DNA of 64,000 nucleotides, from NCBI RefSeq assembly GCF_003833015.1, contig NZ_RJLQ01000004.1, positions 1-64,000 on the forward strand. Reading direction: 5' to 3'. Below, in pieces: positions 8,578 to 17,439 of this stretch. A program made the translations under genes and the position numbers. Source of the stretch: Clostridium sp. E02. GTDB taxonomy: Bacteria; Bacillota; Clostridia; Lachnospirales; Lachnospiraceae. The notes under the pieces are model-generated. The model was not told the DNA's origin. It saw only the letters and a list, made by a program, of their open reading frames with translations, and did no database searches. Every line of letters starts with the position of its first letter. Within the stretch, counting starts at the first letter, position 1.

Positions 8578-9921
8578 ATGAAGGATATGACAAAAGGAAG
8601 GATCACTTCTCAACTGATCCGTTTTTCCATTCCCCTGATATTGGGGAATTTATTTCAACTGGCTTACAATGCAGTGGACTCCATTCTAGTGACACGGTTT
8701 GTAGGAGGAAAAGCCGCTGTAGCACTGGCAACTACCAATCCTGTTATGAGTATTTTGATTATAGCAATTACAGGAATTTGTATCGGGGCATCGGTGCTGA
8801 TGAGTGAATTTTATGGATCAGGGGATGAAAAAAGACTCAAGGATGAGGTCTCGACGTTACTTCTCTTTGGGTGCTTCTTTTCTCTTATAATTGCTGCGTT
8901 TGGTTATTCCTTTTCAGAAGAAATTTTAAGGCGGATTCGGGTTCCGGATCAGCTTTTGGTTGATGCAGCCAAGTATCTGCGGATTATTTTTTTGGGAATG
9001 CCTTTTACATTTTTTTATAATGGGGTGGCTTCTGCATTAAGAAGCATTGGAGATTCCAAAACTCCGGTATGGTTTTTGGCCTTGGCTTTTGTGTTAAATG
9101 GACTACTTGATGTGGTTTTTGTGGCTTGGTTTCATATGGATGTTGTTGGAGCGGCCCTTGCGACAGATATTGCAGAGGCAGTATCTGTAGGACTTTGTGT
9201 TTTTTACATATATAAGAGGGTTCCTCTTCTTAGGGTGAGCAGGAAAGAAATGCGGCTGGATCGGGATCTTTTAATTCTGACTCTAAGACATGGAGTCATT
9301 ACGGCGCTACAGCAGTCTTGCCAGCCCATCGGTAAGCTCCTAATTCAGAGAATGATTAATCCTCTGGGGATCAGTACCATCGCAGCGTTTCATGCGGTAA
9401 ACAGAGTCGATGATTTTGTATTTGTCCCGGAGCGGAGCATTTCCAGTGGAATCATGACCTTTGTGGCTCAGAACAAGGGAGCAAAAAACAGCGGCCGTAT
9501 CAAGAAAGGATTTCGAACAGGGCTTATGATAGAGGCAGGATATTGGATCTTCATCTGCATTTTTATTCTTATCATAAAAAAGCCGGCAATGAATATGTTC
9601 GTACTTGTGAATGATTCTGGATTGGTGGAAATTGGAGTAAAATATTTGAGTCTTATGGCATTTTTCTACCTCCTGTCTGCTGTTACCAATGGTATTCAGG
9701 GATTTTTTAGAGGAATGGGAAATATGTTTATTACGCTGATCTTCACCTTGATCCAGATCTCTGTGGGGGTGGGAGTAGCCTCCAATCTGGTACCTGTAAT
9801 GGGACTGAAAGGAGTTGCATATGCCAGCATGATTGGCTGGGCCTGCATGCTTTTCGCAGAAATACCATATTATTTTTGGTTTAAGAGCAGAAATGAATTA
9901 CTACAGGAGAGAGATAGATGA
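8578..9921 (+). CDS. MATE family efflux transporter
   Basis: A 447-aa multidrug and toxic compound extrusion protein with about twelve hydrophobic helices in two repeats, beginning with the typical GRITSQLIRFSIPLILGNLFQ region. It exports organic cations or drugs using an ion gradient; the substrate is not predictable. Its ATG overlaps the stop codon of this gene with the following HAD gene by 4 bp (ATGA), so the pair is cotranscribed. AAAGGA lies 11 nt before the start. Confidence 0.9.
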   Translation: MKDMTKGRITSQLIRFSIPLILGNLFQLAYNAVDSILVTRFVGGKAAVALATTNPVMSILIIAITGICIGASVLMSEFYGSGDEKRLKDEVSTLLLFGCFFSLIIAAFGYSFSEEILRRIRVPDQLLVDAAKYLRIIFLGMPFTFFYNGVASALRSIGDSKTPVWFLALAFVLNGLLDVVFVAWFHMDVVGAALATDIAEAVSVGLCVFYIYKRVPLLRVSRKEMRLDRDLLILTLRHGVITALQQSCQPIGKLLIQRMINPLGISTIAAFHAVNRVDDFVFVPERSISSGIMTFVAQNKGAKNSGRIKKGFRTGLMIEAGYWIFICIFILIIKKPAMNMFVLVNDSGLVEIGVKYLSLMAFFYLLSAVTNGIQGFFRGMGNMFITLIFTLIQISVGVGVASNLVPVMGLKGVAYASMIGWACMLFAEIPYYFWFKSRNELLQERDR

Positions 9922-10526
9922 TAAAAAATATTGTATTTGATATGGGAAAGGTCTTGGTTGATTACGAGGGGCATAAGGTTGGAACCGTTTTTATGGATGA
10001 TGAAGCGGAACGAAAGGAAGTCTGTACTTCAGTTTTCGATTCCCAGGAATGGCTGCTGCTTGATATGGGGCTGATTACAGAGGAGGATGCATTAAGGAGA
10101 ATGCAGTCTCGTCTCTCTACAGATCATGCAAAGGAAATGGCAGAACTTTGTCTCAAGCACTGGGTTGAATATAATATGTATCCGGTAAAAGAGATGGGTG
10201 AACTTGTGAGAGAGTTAAAAGAACAAGGTTATGGTATTTACCTCTGTTCGAATGCGTCCCTCCGTCTTCTGGCCGACGCGTCTATCATTCCAGGAATTGA
10301 ATATTTTGACGGGGTTCTCTTTTCTGCGGAAGTCAAGTGCATGAAGCCACAAAAGGAGATGTACGGCCACCTTTTTGAACGGTTCCATTTAAAACCAGAG
10401 GAATGTTTTTTTATAGATGATCTCCCCATGAATATAGAGGGAGCAAGGGCATGCGGTATGGATGGTTACTGCTTTGCAGATCAGGATATAGAAGGTCTTA
10501 AGGCGTGTCTAAGTAAATTGAATTAA
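9918..10526 (+). CDS. HAD-IA family phosphatase (YihX-like)
   Basis: A 202-aa haloacid dehalogenase-like hydrolase. Motif I is FDMGKVLVD with the nucleophile Asp8; the DxG form with Gly instead of the second Asp matches the YihX group, whose E. coli member acts on glucose 1-phosphate. Motif II is CSNAS, the Lys motif is KPQKEMY and motif IV is FIDDLPMN. It is translationally coupled to the MATE gene. The substrate is most likely a phosphorylated sugar or another small metabolite. Confidence 0.85.
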   Translation: MIKNIVFDMGKVLVDYEGHKVGTVFMDDEAERKEVCTSVFDSQEWLLLDMGLITEEDALRRMQSRLSTDHAKEMAELCLKHWVEYNMYPVKEMGELVRELKEQGYGIYLCSNASLRLLADASIIPGIEYFDGVLFSAEVKCMKPQKEMYGHLFERFHLKPEECFFIDDLPMNIEGARACGMDGYCFADQDIEGLKACLSKLN

Positions 10527-10542
10527 GCCAAAATAAAAGATA

Positions 10543-10577
10543 AAAGATCAGGAGCGAAAAAGTACCTGATCTTTTTT
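10543..10577. terminator. Bidirectional terminator
   Basis: AAAAGATCAGG pairs with CCTGATCTTTT around a short loop, with A and T runs on both sides. It separates the plus-strand HAD gene from the converging alcohol dehydrogenase gene. Confidence 0.85.
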
Positions 10578-10615
10578 GGTTGAAATCTTTAACACTTTGT
10601 AGACTCCAGTTTATT

Positions 10616-11800
10616 TTATGAGTTTGAAGCCATTTTATAAATTTCCAGAACATCCTGCCAATACAGCTTTTTTAACCCACCTAACGGGTGTTCCATGCCG
10701 TAGGCTTCTCCGGTTGATTTTTTAGCCATCTGTTCTATATTGGTGTTGTCAATTCCCAGTTCCTCAAGTGTTGTGGGAAGTCCCATTTTCACAAAGAACT
10801 GGGATAGACGATCAATTCCTTCTAATACGATAGCGTCAGGATCTCGGAAACTTCCTTCCACCCCCATAACATTAACAGCAAACTGGACAAACATGTTGAT
10901 GTTCGTTTTATAAACATATTTCATCCAGGCCGGAGTGAGAACCGCTAGTCCTGCACCGTGAGCCACATCATAGATGGCACTTAACTCATGCTCCATACCA
11001 TGGCATGCCCAGTCCTGGCTTCGTCCTAGTCCGAGTAAATCGTTGTGGGCAATGGTGCCGCCCAGTCCCACCTGACACCAGGCATCATAGTTTTTGGGAT
11101 CTTCGGAAACGAGAAGTGCGTGTTTCATAATTGATTTTAGCGTGGTTTCGCAAAGACCGTCTGTCAAATCCGTGTGCAGGGTATTGGTAAAATAACGCTC
11201 AAATATATGGCTCATCATGTCTGCCACCCCGTTGGCAATTTGGTTCTTCGGAAGAGTGAAGAAAAATTCTGGATTCATGACACTTAGGACTGGACGAACC
11301 AGATCGCTTCCATATCCCAGCTTCATCTGCTTTTCTTCATTGGTAATGACAGTACTGTTACTGGATTCGCTCCCGGCAGCCGGAATGGTTAAAATCGTAG
11401 CAACCGGAAGTGCCGCAGTAATTGCCTTACCCTGCTCATAAACGTCCCATACGTCGCCTTCATAGCAAACTCCAATGGCAATGGCTTTTGCAGAGTCAAT
11501 GACACTGCCGCCGCCAACTGCCAGAATCAAGTCAACACCCTGGTCTTTGCATAATTTTATGCCTTCATAAACAAGTGACAGGCGGGGATTGGGAACAACT
11601 CCACTAAGCTCTGTAAATTCAATGCCATTTTCTTTTAAAGACTGAATGACTGAATCATACAGACCATTCTTTTTGATCCTGTCCCCGCTGTAATGCAAAA
11701 GGACCTTTTTTGCATAAGGAGCAAGAAGACTTCCGATCTCCTTATGGGAGTCTTTTCCAAAACAGATGCGGGTGGGAATGTGAAAATTAAAATTTAACAT
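10616..11800 (-). CDS. Iron-containing alcohol dehydrogenase (butanol dehydrogenase type)
   Basis: A 394-aa group III alcohol dehydrogenase that reduces aldehydes to alcohols with NAD(P)H. The nucleotide loop is VGGGSVIDSAKAIA, and the metal ligands lie in GVADMMSHIFE and in CHGMEHELSAIYDVAHGAG, all intact. Overall it resembles clostridial BdhA/YugJ-type enzymes. AAAGGAG precedes the start. It follows an aldo/keto reductase on the same strand with 32 bp between, and both lie downstream of a MerR-type promoter, suggesting a reactive aldehyde detoxification operon. Confidence 0.92.
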   Translation of the reverse strand: MLNFNFHIPTRICFGKDSHKEIGSLLAPYAKKVLLHYSGDRIKKNGLYDSVIQSLKENGIEFTELSGVVPNPRLSLVYEGIKLCKDQGVDLILAVGGGSVIDSAKAIAIGVCYEGDVWDVYEQGKAITAALPVATILTIPAAGSESSNSTVITNEEKQMKLGYGSDLVRPVLSVMNPEFFFTLPKNQIANGVADMMSHIFERYFTNTLHTDLTDGLCETTLKSIMKHALLVSEDPKNYDAWCQVGLGGTIAHNDLLGLGRSQDWACHGMEHELSAIYDVAHGAGLAVLTPAWMKYVYKTNINMFVQFAVNVMGVEGSFRDPDAIVLEGIDRLSQFFVKMGLPTTLEELGIDNTNIEQMAKKSTGEAYGMEHPLGGLKKLYWQDVLEIYKMASNS

Positions 11801-11832
11801 GGTTATAATACTCCTTTCTTCTATTCATTCTT

Positions 11833-12684
11833 TTAAAATTCTGTTGTATCTGGGTTTGAGGAGAAGCCGCAGCATCCCTTTAATCCGGCTATGACGGAAA
11901 CATCTTCATCGGTTAGTTCAAAATCGAATACATCAACATTTTCCTCGATCCGTTCTTTTGTGACGGATTTAGGCAAAGGAAGAAAGCCCATCTGTAAACT
12001 CCATCTGACACATATCTGTGCGATGGATTTTCCGTATTTTGCTGACAGGGCAATCATTTCCGGGACTTCAAAGATTTTACCGGATCCAAGAGGACTATAT
12101 GCCTCTAGTAAGAGGTTTTGATCTCGGCAGTAGGAAACCAGATCATCTTGGGTTTCGCCAGGGCAAAGGCGGATCTGATTTACCATGGGCGCAACTTTTG
12201 CTGTTTTCATCAGCTCTTCTAAGTGATGGCGGCGGAAATTGCTGACGCCGATGGAACGTATCCGTCCAGCTAAATATAATTCCTCCATGGCTTTCCAGGT
12301 TCCTGCATTGGATTTTTGCCAGTGATCCCGTACCATAATAGGATTGGGCCAGTGGATCAAATATAAATCCAGATAATCCATTTGCAATTTTTTCATAGTT
12401 TCTTCAAATGCATGTAGTGTTTCTCCATATCCATGAGCCGTGTTTTGCAGCTTGCCTGTGACAAAAATTTCCTCTCGCTTGATTCCACTTTCCTTTACTG
12501 CGATTCCAACACTTACTTCATTTTGATAGCCAGCAGCTGTATCAATGTGGCGGTATCCGGATAACAGTGCATGTTTCACCACAGAAACGGCAACTTCGCC
12601 GTTGGGGGCTCTCCAGGTACCAAATCCGATGCAAGGGATGGGAACTTCATTCTTAAGTTTGTAATGGTCTGATAAAGACTTCAT
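11833..12684 (-). CDS. Aldo/keto reductase
   Basis: A 283-aa NADPH-dependent reductase of the AKR superfamily. The catalytic tetrad is visible: Asp and Tyr in HIDTAAGYQNE, Lys in VTGKL and His in LIHWPNP; the cofactor region is PKSVTKERIEEN. It reduces aldehydes or ketones in the cytoplasm. It is the first gene of the minus-strand pair and is divergent from the MerR regulator, which probably activates it. Confidence 0.92.
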   Translation of the reverse strand: MKSLSDHYKLKNEVPIPCIGFGTWRAPNGEVAVSVVKHALLSGYRHIDTAAGYQNEVSVGIAVKESGIKREEIFVTGKLQNTAHGYGETLHAFEETMKKLQMDYLDLYLIHWPNPIMVRDHWQKSNAGTWKAMEELYLAGRIRSIGVSNFRRHHLEELMKTAKVAPMVNQIRLCPGETQDDLVSYCRDQNLLLEAYSPLGSGKIFEVPEMIALSAKYGKSIAQICVRWSLQMGFLPLPKSVTKERIEENVDVFDFELTDEDVSVIAGLKGCCGFSSNPDTTEF

Positions 12685-12742
12685 TATATGTCCTCCTTAT
12701 AAATGTCACTTGATTGCAGAACGATCCTGCTGTATAGTTTAT

Positions 12743-12773
12743 ATTGTAGACCTTAACGTTAACTTTAAGTCAA
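12743..12773 (-). promoter_or_regulatory. MerR-type promoter with 19-bp spacer and operator dyad
   Basis: On the minus strand TTGACT (12768-12773) and TACAAT (12743-12748) are 19 bp apart. The over-long spacer contains a dyad, CTTAA at 12752-12756 and TTAAG at 12765-12769, around a GTTAAC core. Long spacers with the dyad between the -35 and -10 boxes are the hallmark of promoters activated by MerR proteins, which untwist the DNA. It would drive the aldo/keto reductase and alcohol dehydrogenase genes. Confidence 0.85.
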
Positions 12774-12820
12774 GAGCTTCATTGAAAAATAACCTAAAAT
12801 AATAGAGAAAAGGAAACGAT

Positions 12821-13240
12821 ATGAATTATAGCATCAAGCAGATTGCAGAGAAAACAAATTTAAAACCACATGTGTTGCGGTATTATGAAAAAGAAGGACT
12901 TCTTCCCGACGTAACCAGGAGTGAAAGTGGAATTCGAAAATATTCAGAGTCGGATCTGGAGTGGTTATCCTTAATCTGTTGCCTGAAAAACACAGGAATG
13001 ACCATCAAACAGATTCGTGAATTTGTAAAACTAAGTCTACAAGGACAAGAAACATTAAAAGAACGATGTTCTATGTTGATCCAACATAAGAAGCAAGTGG
13101 AAGATCAGATTCAGGAAATGCAGAAATACTTATGGAAAGTGGATCATAAAATTCAGTATTTCACGGAACAACTTGCCATCCATACGTCTGAGATAAGACC
13201 GGATGAGGAAAATGGAGAGAAGCAGTATGGTTCGGATTAA
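12821..13240 (+). CDS. MerR family transcriptional regulator
   Basis: A 139-aa DNA-binding protein. The N-terminal winged helix reads YSIKQIAEKTNLKPHVLRYYEKEGL in pattern, with the RYYE signature at about 24-27, followed by a long coiled-coil dimerisation helix (about 78-115). There is no Cys-rich metal-binding tail, so an organic or electrophilic inducer is more likely than a metal. It is divergent from the reductase pair and very likely acts on the 19-bp-spacer promoter between them. Its 3' end overlaps the next gene. Confidence 0.9.
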   Translation: MNYSIKQIAEKTNLKPHVLRYYEKEGLLPDVTRSESGIRKYSESDLEWLSLICCLKNTGMTIKQIREFVKLSLQGQETLKERCSMLIQHKKQVEDQIQEMQKYLWKVDHKIQYFTEQLAIHTSEIRPDEENGEKQYGSD

Positions 13241-14078
13241 AATAGATGATATGGACTTAGAACAGATTGCAGGATCTGGACAGTGCTTTCGCATGGAGAA
13301 ACAGGATTCCACAGGAGTTTGGTCTATTTATGCAGCAGGAAACTATGTAGAAGCAGTAAGAGAGGACGATAATTTTCTCTTTTCCTGTGAAGAAAAAGAG
13401 TTTCAAACCATCTGGGCACCTTATTTTGATGTACATACGGATTATGGAAGATATAAAGAACAGATAGAGTCGGAGGATACGTATCTTAAAACTGCCGTAA
13501 CATGGGGGTGGGGGGTGCGCATACTAAGACAGGATCTTTGGGAGATGCTTGTTACTTTTTTGATTTCCCAGAATAACAACATTCCTCGCATCAGAGGAAG
13601 TGTCAAAGAGCTGTGCAGACAGTTTGGGGAAGAAAAAAGTGGAATCGGACTGGTAAGAGATTTCAATCATATCTGGACGGAGACAAAGCGGGTCTATCAT
13701 ACCTTTCCGACGCCAGAATCCATTGCTCAAGCTGGACTTACAGGGATTTCCGGTCTATCCCTTGGCTACCGGGATAAATACATTCTTTCAATTGCAGAAC
13801 GATGCAGGTATGACCAAGGGGCGGAGTGGCTAAACATGCTTAGTAATTTAGAGTATGAGCAGGCCCATGCTACGTTGATGAAAGAGTATGGCATCGGGAA
13901 AAAGGTGGCGGATTGTATCTGTCTGTTTGGACTCCACCATGTGGAAGCATTTCCGGTGGATACCCATGTAAAGCAGATTCTAAATCGCCATTATCCCAAG
14001 GGATTTCCTTTGAAACGATACGAAGGATATGCTGGTATTCTTCAACAATATATGTTTTATTATAAGATCAATCAGTGA
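13227..14078 (+). CDS. 8-oxoguanine DNA glycosylase (OGG1 type)
   Basis: Base-excision repair enzyme that removes 8-oxoguanine and nicks the strand. It has the N-terminal OGG domain with SGQCFRM and the HhH-GPD region GIGKKVADCICLFGL, containing the catalytic Lys, followed by FPVDTHVKQI with the catalytic Asp. An in-frame ATG lies at 13203, but ATG 13227 has GGAGAG 7 nt upstream and starts the usual MVRIKI sequence. It overlaps the MerR gene by 14 bp and is probably cotranscribed, tying oxidative damage repair to the aldehyde-response regulator. Confidence 0.88.
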   Translation: MVRIKIDDMDLEQIAGSGQCFRMEKQDSTGVWSIYAAGNYVEAVREDDNFLFSCEEKEFQTIWAPYFDVHTDYGRYKEQIESEDTYLKTAVTWGWGVRILRQDLWEMLVTFLISQNNNIPRIRGSVKELCRQFGEEKSGIGLVRDFNHIWTETKRVYHTFPTPESIAQAGLTGISGLSLGYRDKYILSIAERCRYDQGAEWLNMLSNLEYEQAHATLMKEYGIGKKVADCICLFGLHHVEAFPVDTHVKQILNRHYPKGFPLKRYEGYAGILQQYMFYYKINQ

Positions 14079-14080
14079 CC

Positions 14081-14107
14081 TCCCGGGCGGCTTCGGCTTG
14101 CCCGGGA
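14081..14107 (+). terminator. GC-rich hairpin after the glycosylase gene
   Basis: TCCCGGGC (14081-14088) and GCCCGGGA (14100-14107) form a strong 8-bp stem with an 11-nt loop. It is followed by AAAATT rather than a clear T run, so termination is likely but not certain. Confidence 0.55.
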
Positions 14108-14218
14108 AAATTCATTGTTTTATCACACAATTTACAAAATTAGATCACAAAAACTTCACAATTCCCTTCTAACCTAAATAAGAAGCATATATGCGAAAAA
14201 GAACAGGAGGAGAGAGTA

Positions 14219-15178
14219 TTGATTGAAGTCAAAAATCTGGTAAAAGAATATGGCGGTCACCTGGCTGTGGATCATCTAGACTTTACCATTGAGGATGGGC
14301 AGATCTATGGGTTCTTAGGGCCAAATGGTGCCGGAAAATCCACCACTATGAACATAATTACTGGTTATATCGGTGCAACGGAGGGAGATGTGTGGATCAA
14401 CGGACACAACATACTAGAGGAACCAGAGGAAGCAAAAAAATGTATTGGGTATCTGCCGGAATTACCGCCTCTTTATGTTGAAATGACAGTGAAAGAGCAG
14501 CTTTTATTTGCATCGGAATTAAAAAAAATTCCGAAAGAAGACAGAGAAGATGAGATTTTGGCGGTATTAGAACTGGCGAAACTCACAGATGTGAAAAATC
14601 GTTTGATCCGGAATTTGTCAAAAGGTTATAGGCAGCGGGTGGGGCTTGCACAGGCGGTGCTTGGATTTCCGCCGGTCATGATTCTTGATGAACCTACCGT
14701 GGGACTTGATCCCAAACAGATCATTGAAATTCGCGATACCATAAAAAAACTAGGAAAAAACCACACGATTATTTTAAGTTCCCATATTTTGTCCGAGGTC
14801 AGTGCAGTTTGCGATCATATCCTTATCATAGATAGAGGGAAGCTAATTGCAAGTGATACACCTGAGAATCTAGAACGTCAGATGTCAGAAACGTCCGGTA
14901 TGGAACTTCTTGTAAAGGCAGAGGAAGAAAAAATTCGTGATATTCTTTCTCCATTGATTCAAGCAGCAGATCTAACAATAGAAGAAAGTAAAGAGGAACA
15001 TGCAAAGAAGGTTTGCCTGTCCATCGACCAGACAGAGGATTCAGATGAAGATATTAGAGAACGTATTTTCTTTGCCTTTGCAGATGAAAGAGTTCCCATT
15101 CTTTCCATGCAGACCAGTCAGGCATCCTTAGAAGAAGTCTTTTTGGAACTAACTAAGGAAGGGGAGGAGGAAGTATAA
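14219..15178 (+). CDS. ABC transporter ATP-binding protein (GldA-like)
   Basis: A 319-aa ATPase with Walker A GPNGAGKST, signature LSKGYRQRV, Walker B VMILDEPTVGLDP and switch SSHIL. A C-terminal extension of about 90 residues follows the ATPase domain. Together with the next three genes it resembles the GldA/GldF/GldG exporter described for gliding bacteria, although most Clostridia with these genes do not glide. The start is TTG at 14219 with AGGAGG 8 nt upstream. It overlaps the permease start by 1 nt. Confidence 0.9.
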   Translation: MIEVKNLVKEYGGHLAVDHLDFTIEDGQIYGFLGPNGAGKSTTMNIITGYIGATEGDVWINGHNILEEPEEAKKCIGYLPELPPLYVEMTVKEQLLFASELKKIPKEDREDEILAVLELAKLTDVKNRLIRNLSKGYRQRVGLAQAVLGFPPVMILDEPTVGLDPKQIIEIRDTIKKLGKNHTIILSSHILSEVSAVCDHILIIDRGKLIASDTPENLERQMSETSGMELLVKAEEEKIRDILSPLIQAADLTIEESKEEHAKKVCLSIDQTEDSDEDIRERIFFAFADERVPILSMQTSQASLEEVFLELTKEGEEEV

Positions 15179-16044
15179 TGGCAGCTATTTATCGAAGAGA
15201 ACTAAAAGCGTATTTCCAGTCTATGACCGGGTATGTATTCATTGCTTTTGTAGTACTTTTTATTGGAATTTATTTTATGGCATACAACATGATGAGTGGA
15301 TATCCTTATTTTTCCTATGCCTTATCTGGAATGGTGACCATTATTATGATTGCAATTCCTGTATTAACGATGAGAAGTTTTGCAGATGACAGAAGAACAA
15401 AAACCGATCAACTATTATTAACGGCTCCAGTATCGGTTACAAAAATAGTGGCAGGGAAGTACTTTTCTATGGTCACGGTATTCTCAATTCCAGTTCTTTT
15501 TTCAACTGTTTGTCCCCTCATTATTAAAATGAACGGGAATGCAAATCTGAAAGCCGATTATGCAGCGATTCTGGCATTCTTTCTTCTTGGCTGCGTGTAC
15601 ATTGCCATTGGAATGTTTGTTTCCTCTTTGACGGAAAGTCAGATTATATCTGCGGTTTTAACATTTGGGTCAATCTTGTTGCTTTTATTATGGACGAATC
15701 TGGTTGGCTTTCTTCCGACCACTGCGTTTGGATCCTTGATCGGATTTCTGATCCTATGGACGTTTGCTATTTTTTTTATTTACCGGCTGACCAATCATCA
15801 CTGGCTGGCAACGGTTTTAGAAGCAGGGGGAGTGATTGTATTAATCGGTCTTTATATCTGGAAAAAAGGAATTTATGACCGTGCGCTTACAAAGCTATTT
15901 GAAAAATTAGCAGTGACCGACGTTTTCCAGAACTTTGCCAATCATTCCATCTTTGATGCAGGCGGTCTTGTTTTGTATCTCAGCATTATTTTTCTGCTGA
16001 TGTTTTTAACCGTGCAGTCTATAGAAAAGCGCAGATGGAGTTAG
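15178..16044 (+). CDS. ABC-2 type permease (GldF-like)
   Basis: A 288-aa membrane protein with six hydrophobic segments and the ABC-2 topology. The MRSFADDRRTKTDQLLLTAPVS stretch (shown in part: MRSFADDRRT) is typical of the GldF/NosY-like permeases. It forms the channel for the ATPase encoded just before it. The start overlaps the ATPase stop (TAATG), indicating coupled translation. Confidence 0.9.
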   Translation: MAAIYRRELKAYFQSMTGYVFIAFVVLFIGIYFMAYNMMSGYPYFSYALSGMVTIIMIAIPVLTMRSFADDRRTKTDQLLLTAPVSVTKIVAGKYFSMVTVFSIPVLFSTVCPLIIKMNGNANLKADYAAILAFFLLGCVYIAIGMFVSSLTESQIISAVLTFGSILLLLLWTNLVGFLPTTAFGSLIGFLILWTFAIFFIYRLTNHHWLATVLEAGGVIVLIGLYIWKKGIYDRALTKLFEKLAVTDVFQNFANHSIFDAGGLVLYLSIIFLLMFLTVQSIEKRRWS

Positions 16045-16054
16045 GAGGAAGGAA

Positions 16055-17425
16055 ATGACAAGAAAATTTAAAAAAGGCGGCTATACAGCGTTTCTCTCCA
16101 TAATCGTTATCGCTGCGGTAATCATTCTTAATATGATCATAGGCCGTCTTCCAGAGAAAGTACGGCAGTGGGATATGAGCAGTACGAAGATTTATTCGCT
16201 TGGTCAGACGACCCAGGACCTACTTAAAGGTCTGAGCAAAGATGTCACGATTTATGTAGTAGGAGATCCGGATTCCGTGGACAAACGAATCACCAATTTT
16301 GTAAAAAGATATGAGGATTTGTCCAGTCATATCAAGGTAGAATCGGTAGACTCCATTCTCCACCCAGAACAAGTAAAAAAACTGCAGGCAGAAAATAATA
16401 CACTGTTTGTTCGTTGTCAGGGGACGAATAAGACGGAGTCCATTCCCTTTACCGATATCATTAAAATGGATGAAGCGTCCTATTATTATTATGGGCAATC
16501 CAAAGAAACGGAATTTGATGGGGAGGGGCAGGTAACTGGCGCTATTTCTCACATAACCAATGACGTACAAAAAACGATTTATGTAACAGAAGGGCATGGA
16601 GAACCAGAGTTTGGAGAAACGGTTTCTGGTATGTTAAAAAAGTCCAATTTAACCGTAAATTCAATCAATCTTCTAACGAAGGGAAGCATTCCAAAAGATT
16701 GCGAACTTCTTATCTTCAATGCGCCTGCATCGGATCTGGCAGCCGATGAAAAGAAGATGGTAGAAGAATATTTAAATGGGGGAGGCAACGCAATGTTTCT
16801 TGCGGGTTATTCCGAGAAGGAACGTCCCAATTTAAATGCTCTTTTAAACGATTATGGTCTGAATTTAGAAACGGGTCTTGCAGCGGATACAAAGAATTAT
16901 TATCAGAACAATCCCTACTATATTTTCCCCACCATTAACTCGGGAAATGAAGTGACAGACGGCATTGACTTAAAGAGTGCGGCTCTGATTCTTCAATCAG
17001 CAGCCTTAACTCAAAAAAAGGAATTGCCAGAGGGTGTAGCGGTCACTCCATTTATGGAAACCAGTGATGGAGGGATGGTGGTAACCGCAGATGGACAGAC
17101 AAAAGGAACCTATATTCTAGGTGCAGTATCAAAGAAAACGCTGGATTCAGGGTCCGCAAGGCTGACTGTTTTTGCGACTCCTTCGCTCATAGATGAAAAA
17201 CTAAATACCAGCTTTGGAAATCTAACAAACTTAGATTTGTTTATGAATGCGGTTACATCTAATTTTTCAGATGTAACCAACGTCTCCATTCCTTCAAAAA
17301 GTCTGGAAATCACCAATAATACAGTGACTCACGGTGGATTGTGGGGATTATTATTTATAGTTGTCATCCCACTGGTGACACTGGCAGCTGGACTTATAAT
17401 CTGGATTAAGCGCAGGCGTCTATAG
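16055..17425 (+). CDS. GldG-like ABC-associated auxiliary protein
   Basis: A 456-aa protein with one N-terminal and one C-terminal membrane helix flanking a large outside domain, the arrangement of GldG / ABC_transp_aux proteins. The start region MTRKFKKGGYTAFL is basic and the C-terminal end is IIWIKRRRL, an internal stop-transfer signal. The VYVTEGHGEPEFG-like segment (here IYVTEGHGEPEFG) is characteristic of the family. Its role in the exporter is unknown. It starts 10 bp after the permease gene. Confidence 0.85.
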   Translation: MTRKFKKGGYTAFLSIIVIAAVIILNMIIGRLPEKVRQWDMSSTKIYSLGQTTQDLLKGLSKDVTIYVVGDPDSVDKRITNFVKRYEDLSSHIKVESVDSILHPEQVKKLQAENNTLFVRCQGTNKTESIPFTDIIKMDEASYYYYGQSKETEFDGEGQVTGAISHITNDVQKTIYVTEGHGEPEFGETVSGMLKKSNLTVNSINLLTKGSIPKDCELLIFNAPASDLAADEKKMVEEYLNGGGNAMFLAGYSEKERPNLNALLNDYGLNLETGLAADTKNYYQNNPYYIFPTINSGNEVTDGIDLKSAALILQSAALTQKKELPEGVAVTPFMETSDGGMVVTADGQTKGTYILGAVSKKTLDSGSARLTVFATPSLIDEKLNTSFGNLTNLDLFMNAVTSNFSDVTNVSIPSKSLEITNNTVTHGGLWGLLFIVVIPLVTLAAGLIIWIKRRRL

Positions 17426-17439
17426 AGGAGGCATGTTAG

